From Phaffia rhodozyma (Eukaryota > Basidiomycota > Tremellomycetes > Cystofilobasidiales > Mrakiaceae): a DNA stretch of 64,000 nucleotides. Within the stretch, counting starts at the first letter, position 1. Every line of letters begins with the position of its first letter. The notes beneath the pieces are model-generated. The model did no database searches and was not told where the DNA came from. It was given only the letters and a program-made list of their open reading frames with translations. Shown piece after piece: positions 22,765-32,146 of the stretch. The stretch lies in NCBI GenBank assembly GCA_014706385.1, contig JACGZH010000004.1:1550001-1614000 (forward strand). The letters run 5' to 3'. The translations under genes and the position numbers were made by a program.

Positions 22765-24759
22765 ATGACACCTGCAAACGTCCCTGTTCCGTTCACTGTT
22801 TCCTTCGCTCAGTATGACGTCGATCGAATGATGGCCAAGGTTAGAGACACCAGGCTGCCTGCTGAGCCGATCGTGCCGGGTGCATCCTGGGACTATGGAA
22901 TCGATCTCGAATGGCTCACAGGACTGAAGACAAACTGGGCGGATCAGTGGAGCTGGGCAGAGGCAGAAAAGAGGATCAACAAGTCAGTCTGGTTGCTAAT
23001 CTTCTGACTCCTTACTGACCAAGTCTTCAGCGTTTCTTAGCTCGCTGACGTCCTGACTTGATATCACTCCAAGATATTCACATTTTCGTGTCGATATCGA
23101 AGAAATATCGCTACACTTTGTGCACATCCGATCGAGCCGGCCGGATGCGATTCCACTCATTCTATCACACGGGTGGCCATCAACATTCTTAGAGTTCTGG
23201 GAGGTCATCGATGGACTCGTCGAACCAGCAGAGTCTGAACAGCCTGCGTACGTGTGTACACTGGGTTGAGAGGCTGCCAAGCCCCCTTGGCTTGTGATAC
23301 TCACCTTTGGGTTCCATCATTCCACGCCATCACATTGCGCTTGTCCGCTGTGTTCTTTCATATCACAGTTTCCACGTAGTCATCCCGTCCATGCCAGGCT
23401 ATACGTTTTCTTCCTCCCCGCAGAGAAAAGGATGGGATGTCATGGACACAGCGAGAGTATACAATTCGTTGATGGTTGAGGTCCTGGGTTATAGTAGGTC
23501 ATTACCTCTCAAAATTCCACTGTAGGGAGTGCACCTTCTTATCTTTCCACCGTCAAATGCCTTGACTTTCTTCTCAAAGAAACCTATAGTTGTGCAGCTG
23601 GAGATTGGGTATGTCAAGACGTCTCAGATTCTATGCGCTCGTTAGACTCTTTAAGGTTTTTCCCTGACATACCATTTACCTAATAGGGTGCTACCATCAC
23701 CGTCATGCTTCTCAGCAACCATACGGCCTCTGCTCTTACCGCCCATTTCACCTTTTTCTTCGGCCTTCCTAATCTATTGAACCCGATCCAGACCCTTCCC
23801 GCCATACTTTATGTTACTCCGTTCGTCCCCAGAAGTATCAGCCGGTGTTTCCTCTCTTGGGTGTACACCGATACAGAGATTAAGGCAATGGATGAGCTGA
23901 GTAGGTTCAATAAAGAGGAGAGAGGATATCATGCCATCCAGGGCTCGAAACCGATGACGTTAGGGTGCGCGTTGTACGATGACCCGATTGGAATTCTGTC
24001 CTGGATTGGAGAAAAGTATCATGTTTGGTCCGATGTATGTATATTCGGGATCTCCTCTCTCGTGCAATGTGCGTACTGAACTGTTGACGGGGCATCGCTA
24101 ATGACTGATTTCTGTACTGGTCTTACCTCGTCTCAGCCTCTTGCGCCAGCTGCTCCTTCCAAGATTGATTCCGACTACATCATCACCCAGACGGCCTTGT
24201 ACTTTTTGACGAACTCGATCCACACCTCCTTTCTGTATGTACGACACTTCGTATATCTACCCTGGCGCGCGCTTATCTTCTGTTCTTTCCGTTGTGTAGG
24301 CCTTACAAGGAGTACATTGAGGATCTCCCGTTTAAAAAGTTCTTTACCAAAGCCAGACCTGTCGGAGTTTCCAACTTTCCTGCTGAGGTCATGTACGATT
24401 TATTTCCTCTACTCGCGCGGTGTACGATTCCGTCCTTGATGGCACAAATAAGCCAACGTAAACTTTTGAGCGAAACCTTTGGTTCACAGGAAATGTCCTA
24501 GGACGTGGCTCGAGAACACATGGAACCTGGTGAACTACAAGGAGCACGCTCGGGGTGGACATTTCGCCGCTGTTGACAACCCCAAAGCTTTTTTGGAAGA
24601 CGTTAGGGAGACTGTGAGTGGGCCAATTTTCTTTTTCTCTCTTTTAAAACGAAACTTTCGAAATTGATTTGAAAGAACATTCACTCCTGACACGGCCACG
24701 CTTTGATCAATCCGATAAAGATCGTCAAAGGATATTTCTCCGAGTTGTCCAAGCAGTAG
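22765..24759 (+). CDS. Epoxide hydrolase (microsomal EPHX1-like, alpha/beta hydrolase)
   Basis: ATG at 22765 (MTPANVPVPFTVSFAQYDVD); the frame is open upstream only to a TTG. The N-terminal lid segment SWDYGIDLEWLTGL...NWADQWSWAEAEKRIN is typical of the EHN domain. Then come FVHIRSSRPDAIPLILSHGWP (oxyanion-hole HGWP), HVVIPSMPGYTFSSSPQRKG, and the nucleophile motif GDWGAT, assembled across an intron (GATTGG, GTATGT...TAATAG, GGTGCT). The catalytic histidine is in YKEHARGGHFAA. I place the C-terminus at exon 24721-24759 (IVKGYFSELSKQ, TAG), joined after DVRET by intron GTGAGT...GATAAAG, which fits the family's usual end. These enzymes hydrolyse epoxides to diols, often at the ER membrane; a clear N-terminal anchor is absent here. 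Some middle exon joins are approximate. Confidence 0.88.
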
Positions 24760-25406
24760 AGTCTGTTGAATGTAACATCCTAAACACAAACTGTAGCCTG
24801 CCTTTGTCTAGGTACTCAGTAGAAAACGTTGGTATATTCTTCTGTCTTCTCCGTTTCGTCTCGTGTTTTTTTCGTATTTCTCGTCTTCATGATCTCGTAT
24901 ATACGATGGCTAGTTTTTCTCTTTTCTTTTCTAGTTCTCTCGATAATTTTGCTTACGCCTTAAATTGATGTGCAGATTTGTTTGGAAGAATCAGGATCAG
25001 ACGTTGAGGAGATTGGAACTGCGTCTAAGTAATTACTTCAACAAACCAACACAAAAAGCTCCCTAGATTCATCAGAAGCTCCGTGTTTGATCACACTTAT
25101 ATCCTTCATCCTACCGGGACCCTACTTGTTAATAGTTATGTATACGTGAAACTTGTGTAGCCAACATATAAAAGAACCGGCTGCGGGTTGAGTAAAGTTA
25201 TGGATTAACCCTAACTACTACTGCTGCTGATGATAGAACGCCCGGTGTTTTTTTTCACTGGTGACACCCGAAGGGTACACTTCACCTTCTTCAATCACTC
25301 TTATCCTCCCTTCTCTTTCAACGAGGAGTATACGCTTGCCTAGAGACGGACGTTTCTTGATCCCTCATAAGCTGTAGCAGACTTTAAACAAGAGACGACC
25401 ATCAGC
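24760..25406. other. Intergenic between epoxide hydrolase and mannosyltransferase
   Basis: About 650 bases holding the epoxide hydrolase 3' UTR and the promoter of the next rightward gene. An open stretch at 24976-25032 (ICLEESGSDVEEIG) could be an alternative last exon of the hydrolase, but the shorter end fits the family better. Pyrimidine-rich sequence around 25285-25330 precedes the next gene. Confidence 0.5.
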
Positions 25407-28030
25407 ATGGCTATTCTTTTCGCGCTCCCTCGCCCCAAGGTTTTCCTCATTATCGCGCTCTCCCTGCTTTCGTTCACTTTGCTCCTTCACCCAGCCTCTC
25501 CCGCATCGTATAGCAGAATATACAGCTACGTCCCTAGCAAGTCATCTGGATATCCACCGAACCTACCCGATAGAATTAAAGGCGGCTTCGTTAACGATAC
25601 CCTCGGCCTCGGTGCCATTCCAGATGCTGGCAGCTGGGAAGATAGGAGGAAGGCAAACGCAACGTTTGTCGTCCTCGCTAGGAATTCAGACCTATGGGAC
25701 ATCATTCCTTCCATTCAGGTGAGGTCTCTCTCCATTTTGTTCTCGCAAGACGAAGAGAACGAAAAGATCTTTGGAAAGGCACAGATACTAATGCGGTTGA
25801 TATGTCGTCGGACACCTCTCGACGGGCAATTCCTTACACTCTAGCAAATGGAGGACAGATGTGAGTGCCCTTTAGTATCACACATTGGTCTTGATACGAC
25901 TGAGTTAAACTAAGCCTCAAATATTTTTGTTCGTCATTTCCCTGACTGTTCTCTCGATAGTTAACTGGTGGGCAGGTGTGTATCTTTCTCATTTATGGCT
26001 CTCTGTCTTGCTCGCATCCTCAAAGAGTTTAAACCTCTTCTTTGTCGAACCCTACTTCAGGCTATGACTGGGTCTTTTTGAACGATCAAGAGTTTTCAGA
26101 AGAGTTCAAAAAGTAGATACTCTTTCATATATCTCAAGACTCTTCCGTCCTGTTAGCTGTGTAGAGCTCATAGCTAGTGGACTCGGCAAAGAATGTTAAC
26201 CGTTCAACTCTACTTATTTAGATACACTCAGCAGATTGTCTCTACCACCGCCCATTACGGTCTCATCTCTCCCGAGGAATGGAACCAGCCCGACTGGTAA
26301 GATGTTTCTGCCTTTTCCACTGGGTGTGTTCAACACTTCCTAATCTCCTCATATCGACGTCCGGGATCTATTCTTTCTTTATCTTTTAGGATCGACGAGA
26401 ACAAAGCTGCTGCTGCTAGAGATGACATGTTTAAACATGTTAGTCACTCGCGTTGCATACCATCGTCTATACACACTCTTCTACTCGGGACTATACTGAT
26501 GATCTTTTCTATATCGTGTCGTATAGAACGTGTAAGGAGACGATCAAGTCTTTCCTGCTTCTGAAGAATTGATTGTCTAATATTCTTCTTTTTATAGTAT
26601 TTATGGAGGCTCCGTCCCTTACCGAAACAGTTCGTTCTATTATCTTCGATCGCGCATCTGGTCTGTGTGAACTACCTAGTTATAACACGCAGAGGGCTCA
26701 AAATGTATTCCTGTTGCTTAATTTTAGTGTGCAGATATAACTCTGGGTTCTTCTACCGACACCCACTCATGATGAACTACCGATACTACTGGCGAGTCGA
26801 GCCTAGTGTCAAGTTCTACTGCGACATTCACTATGATCCTTTGTGAGTTCTTGTTTTTCTTTTCCCTCATAAACACTTCGCGAGATATATTGATCTGATT
26901 TTGGGGTTCCTTGTAATGACAGCTTGGTCCTGAAGGATGAGAATAAAGTCTATGGTATGAGCCAAATTCATCCTTCTCTATCTCTATAGTCTGCAGAGGA
27001 TATCAAATTGACTCTATACGACTTCCACAAACTAGGATTCACACTTTCTCTATATGAATTCACCGAGTAAGCTCTATCCTTCTTTACACTATACAACTCA
27101 TCCAGAAGCGCTTCCACTTACATGCCTTATACATTCATTTTCAATCTCTTAAATAGAACTATTCCCACACTGTGGGACGCAACCAAGGAGTTTATGGAGC
27201 TCCACCCAGAACATATTGTTGAGGGCAACTCGATGGGCTTCTTAAGTGATGACGGAGGAAAGGAGTACAACCATTGTTCGTAGTTCAGCTGTCCGACCGT
27301 CTGAGGGTTTAGTCGTCGAGCGATTCCGTTCTCATACTCTTCTCTGTTCCGTCTTTATCTGATCGCAGGTCACTTCTGGTCCAACTTTGAAATTGGAGAT
27401 CTTGACTTTTGGAGGGGAGGTTCGACTCTTTTCCATCTGAATACAACTCTTTGTCATGGATGATCATAGCATATGCTGACGTTCTGTCTGAAAATATTGA
27501 AATCGACATCAAACGATGTTTCGGCAGATGCATACATGGACTACTTTAACTTCGTTCGTTCCTATTTGCCCTTTGTTTGTGTGTATGTGTGCGCGCGCGC
27601 GCATAAAGATGATCGCTTACTCTTTCTTCATTCTCTTTCTTTTTCAAATGATCGATAGCTTGAGGCAAAGGGAGGGTTCTACTACGAGGTTTGTCCTGCC
27701 TGCATCTCACTATCTTTTCTGATCGATTTTCGCAGACAACCATGGTTGCATTCTGAACACTCCTTCTTGTTGTAATTTATCTAGAGATGGGGAGATGCCC
27801 CTGTGCATAGCATAGGTGCTGGTCTTTTCGCCAAAAAGGAACAGGTTCACTTCTTTAGCGACATTGGTTACTACCACGGCCCATATTCCCACTGTCCTAC
27901 AGGCGAAGCCCATTCGGCCGGCAGGTGCTCCTGCAAAGAGGAGGACAACTTTGACGAACACTGGTTCTCGTGCACGAAAAAGTACAAAGCTCAATTCCCC
28001 AACGAGAAATTCTTTGGATCTGAAGCTTGA
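25407..28030 (+). CDS. GT15 alpha-1,2-mannosyltransferase (KRE2/MNT1 family), copy A
   Basis: Type II Golgi membrane enzyme that adds alpha-1,2-mannose from GDP-mannose to glycoproteins. ATG at 25407; the hydrophobic anchor is [18 protein letters not shown]. The catalytic domain runs [85 protein letters not shown] (WRVEP holds the family's catalytic Glu region), [45 protein letters not shown] and [16 protein letters not shown], with Cys-rich end [18 protein letters not shown], stop 28028-28030. About 17 exons. Three are tiny: 25845-25860 (16 bases, QMEDR), 25961-25975 (15) and 26527-26531 (5 bases, AACGT), the last needed to read KHNVIYGG. A (GT)/(GC) tract lies in the intron at 27575-27602. 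Copy B lies tail to tail with it. Confidence 0.93.
27575..27602. repeat. (GT)n/(GC)n alternating tract in an intron
   Basis: TGTGTGTATGTGT followed by CGCGCGCGCGC inside a mannosyltransferase intron. An alternating purine-pyrimidine tract of this kind can adopt Z-DNA. Confidence 0.85.
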
Positions 28031-28711
28031 AGACAACGTATCGGAAATTATAAAAATCAAGTCTAGAATTTCTCTTTCTCTCTTGCCATTCATCGTCTTG
28101 TCTTTTGCGGGGTTCAAGTTGTCTTCTGCCTTCTTCTTCTTCTTTCATTATACGGACTATCTTCTCCTTCTTGTCTCTGTCAATCTTATCAACCTCATCG
28201 TTCCTGTCTATTTCTTCCATACATTTCCTCAACCAGGATATGCTCTCCACTCTCACTCTTCTTTTTGCATGAGCTTCATCCAACTCCGTCATAAGGAAAG
28301 AAGAAAACGAAAGCAAACTCAGGTGTAGTCTCTCGGACTTGGTAGATCATCGTTTTTTCATCCAATCTCTCCACAGAGAGAAACAATAGACTTGAAGCTT
28401 AAATGAACATGCATAAAGAGATACACTCGAGAAAAAACAAGGGAAAAGGTGAAACGTGAATGATTCGGATCGTTCATAGAAGAATCGGGATTTATGACAA
28501 GTTTGTCTATGTTCAATTGGGAGTTTACCAAGAAAAGAAAGACAAGAGAGGATGAGATTCATCTTTCGAGCAGAGAATGAAACAAAGATAAGGTATGAAG
28601 TGATGAGTGAATTCAGAGGACTTACAAATCGTTTCGTACACTGAAGAATATGGACGAAGGAGTTTTGCAAGAGTCTTGTCAGCCAACAAGGTCCAGAGGA
28701 AAACGTGAGTG
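28031..28711. other. Convergent 3' region between the two mannosyltransferases
   Basis: About 680 bases between the two convergent paralogues. It contains pyrimidine-rich (28080-28160) and purine-rich (28290-28330, 28430-28460) stretches and no recognisable gene. The short frames on both strands look like chance. Confidence 0.55.
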
Positions 28712-31391
28712 TTACAAGGAAAAACGAGATGGACGGACCGAGTACCATTCCCAGTCAAAGTTGTCCTTTCTATTTGTTTGCAGAAACGGGTAAACAACTG
28801 GTCAACCTCTTACACTTCTCTTTTTTTGTTTGCCCTTTTTTCCGACTAAACGACTAAGACGGAAGGAGGAAAGGACGAACGGGTTACATGAACATTTCCC
28901 TCGAGTATGTTCTTCTCCTTGTGGGCAGTGTTGGAATGGTTCTATCGATATCCAAAGTACAACTCTGATCGACATCAGCCGATGCACCGAAAGATATAGA
29001 AAGTATGTACACAAATAACGAGAACGAACCATGTCGGTAGCCAATATCGGAGAACCAAAGGATCTGCTCCTTCTTAGCGAACAAGGCGGCTCCGATAGAA
29101 TGAACTGTATCGTGTTATTTAGTCGAAAATTGCAAGGAGGCCAAGATAACGGGATCAGAGAGAAGGTTTGAGAAAGGTTAGATTTTGTTAGGGAAAGTCA
29201 GAGATAGAGAGAACATCGAACCTGGAGCGTCTCCCCATCGTTCGTAGTAGAACCCGCCCTTTGCATCAAGAAAGTCAAAGTATGCCTGGTACGGCTCGGA
29301 CCGCCAGAAGTTGAGGTCTCCGAGCTCAAAGTTTGACCAGAAATGGCACTTGAAGCGATGGAGAAGAAAGAGAGCAAGAGGAATAGGTTTGGTTATCAAG
29401 TTTTGTACATATTTAGAGTCGAAGAAAGAGAAGAAGTTTTTCAGAAGAAAGCAACCAAAACTGAACTCACCAGGTTGTAGCTAAATTGACGTACGCGCAT
29501 CCAGGCTCAATAATCAGTCAACCACCTTCAAACCCTCGAGAAGAATAGAAAGAATGGCCACTTACTGGGCACCGCCGTCGTCACTTAGGAAAGCTTCTGC
29601 GTTGCCTTCTACCTTGAGGTCCGGTCGACTCTTCATAAACTCCATGGTCGCCTGCCAGAGCGTGGGGATCGTCTCGATGTATTCAAGCAGACTGAGAGTA
29701 AACCCGTACACTGCCTTCTTTTGCTTCATCACCAGGAAAGGGTCGTATGCTGGAATGGTTGTTGAGATATGTAATCTAAGCTGAGAAGGCGGCCAAGAAA
29801 TAAGACGAGAAGAAACGAGAAGAACATACGGAGATCACAGAAGAATTTGACTCCTGGTTCGATTCGCCAATAATAATCAACATTGGCTAGCAGCGGGTGT
29901 CTGTAGAAAAACTGGAATATGAATCGCGCGCGAAGTTACTCGTCAATAGCAACTCGCATAGTGGTATGATGCGGAACAACCGTCCGTTCGAGATAACTGA
30001 CTCCAGAATTGAATCGGCACACTGAAAGATCGAATAAGAAAGATAGGTCGATCAGAACTCGAACAGCCATTTTCTTGCTTAGATTTTCGAAGGAAACGCA
30101 CTGTTTCGATACGGAACTGAATGCTACATGCGAGATCGTGATCCAGAATTACCATCAAAGTCGTTAATCTATCAGTAAGAATATTTTCACGGCTGAGGGA
30201 AGAATGACGGATAAGACGAACTCCATAGATGACTTTTTTCTTGATCATTTCTTCCCTAGCAGCAGAGGCTTTCTCCTCGTTAATCCTGTGTATGTGTGTG
30301 TTTGCGAGAAAGGTCTAGGTCAGAAGGGGCCATTTGATCCAAAGAGCGAAAGTATTGAGACGGACCAAGAAGGCTGACGCCAGTGATCAGGCTCAACTGT
30401 TGATAATCATGTGTATGTGTATGTGAGGATCGGATGCAAAGAGGATCAGCAAAGTTATGCTACAACAAGAGAGTGTAAGAGATAGCCAATATGCAGAAAG
30501 TGTAGGAAGGCACAGAAAAGAGCGCTCAACTGAGTCCATAAGAGCAGCGCGCTTTAGTGAGTCCCTGTGTGTATCTGTTGATGTACGAGCGGGAAGATTT
30601 TCGTGAATCAGCATACTTGACCCAGAGATATACTCAATTAGGGGAAGAGAGGTTGAGGGCGTACTGTTTGAATTCCTCGCTGAAGGGCTCCTCGTTCAGG
30701 AATACATAAGGGTAATTAGCCCCTTTACAGTTTTATCGACGATGTGTTTCCCTCATCTGTTAGCTATTTATATCAGAACGAACAGCTGATAGAAGGATGA
30801 GTATGAGACATACAATGGTTGAAAGCTCGCTCCATCTGCTTAATCGAATCTGCCAACGACCACAGATCCGAGTTTCTGGCTGATCAAGGAAAGTCATGAT
30901 GATTCAGATAGCGCGAGGATCAGCCAGGTAGTTAGAGAGAAGAAAACAGGCAACCAAGAGAGAAGTAAATAGAAAGAGAGAAGAAAGTAAAAAAGAAAAA
31001 AGAAAGAAAGGAAAGACTGTGCGCAAGCTTACCCAAAATGACAAAGGCCGCGTTAACCTTTTCACCACTTCTGGTGACATTCCCGGCCGCACTTTCGAGG
31101 TCCCTCCAGGTAGACGGATGAGGTTTGACTCCGCCACTACCGTACTTTCCGTCCGAAGATTTGCTTCCAGCAATCAGACCAGAGGCGGTGTCGGCGTAAC
31201 CTTGATGGAGTGCTGAGAGAAGAAAGTGAAAGGCAAACTGATGGACGTGTGACCGGTGGTTGTTAGTTGTCAGTTTGCCGGGAAGGAAGGTCAAGCCATG
31301 TGGAAAACCGAGGATAGAACAAACTGACCAAAGAGAGAAAGATCAAAGGGATCAGCTTCAATGGCGATCTGAGGGACATCAGACCAAACAT
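28712..31391 (-). CDS. GT15 alpha-1,2-mannosyltransferase (KRE2/MNT1 family), copy B
   Basis: Paralogue of copy A on the other strand. I choose ATG at 31391 because it gives [20 protein letters not shown] followed by LVSLFY, a type II signal anchor. Catalytic blocks: [145 protein letters not shown] and [16 protein letters not shown], then [15 protein letters not shown]. The end [11 protein letters not shown] with TAA at 28712-28714 matches the NFDEHW end of copy A, but I could not join it in phase to GKCSC with a simple intron, so the last join is open. Intron positions differ from copy A; for example KKKVIYG is uninterrupted here. Confidence 0.85.
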
Positions 31392-32146
31392 GAGTGAGCA
31401 GTTGTGAGAGACGAGTTCGAACGGGTTGATGAGGTTTGGATGTATGGCTATTAGAGAGAAGGTAAAGAGGAACCGCGGGGTATTTTGGGGGATGATGCTT
31501 ATGTAATAGAAGTATGCTTACATAAGCCATCGGTTTGTTGCAAAGGTCTTTGATGTTCGTTATCATCTTATCTCTTGATCTGAACAAATATATACACGTG
31601 ATTCACCGGCCATTTGCGACGCTCAGTTAGCTGTTGGCTTGCTCTGAGAGAGGAGGATGACTACGAGGTGACCGAGATGTAATTAAGCACGTGAAGGAGA
31701 GAACAAAGGGCCAGGGAGAGAGTGGGTACAGAGACTACAACAGAGGGAGAGAGATAGACAGAGATGGACAGATGGACAGATCGGGAGCCGATCGGGTACG
31801 ACCGAAGAAGAGTGCCTGGTTCCTGATCTTCAAATTCAAACCCCGTCCCCCCTTGGTTACTGACTCTTTGGTAGAAGAGACATGCATCAGGTACCGAGAC
31901 AGCGCGACCATCAAAGGAACGTTGCATGTCCGAGATGACGGGCCGCCAGCACTGGGGATGCTTTGGAAAGAGCTAGGCTCGCCATGAGAAGGAAGATCAG
32001 GAACGAGGAACGAGGAGCGTGGAACGTGGAACAAGGAACAAGGGACGCGAAAGAGGCACTAGCAATATACATCATACCGGGTAAGATAAGACCGAACCAA
32101 TTCGAGAAGGATCAGAGATTCTCTTCTTCTTCTTCTTCTACTCAAC
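31392..32146. promoter_or_regulatory. Divergent promoter region with simple purine repeats
   Basis: About 755 bases between mannosyltransferase B (leftward) and alpha-galactosidase (rightward). It contains GAGAGA/GACAGATGGACAGAT-type repetition at 31730-31790, a GGAACGAGGAAC-type tandem at 31998-32045, and a CTT tract (32121-32140) just before the galactosidase ATG. The right part must contain promoter and leader. No independent gene is recognised. Confidence 0.5.

Noticed and set aside
24976..25032. Alternative last exon of the epoxide hydrolase (ICLEESGSDVEEIGTASK)
   Set aside because: It would need a 360-base intron and gives an unusual acidic tail; exon 24721-24759 joins in phase and matches the family length.
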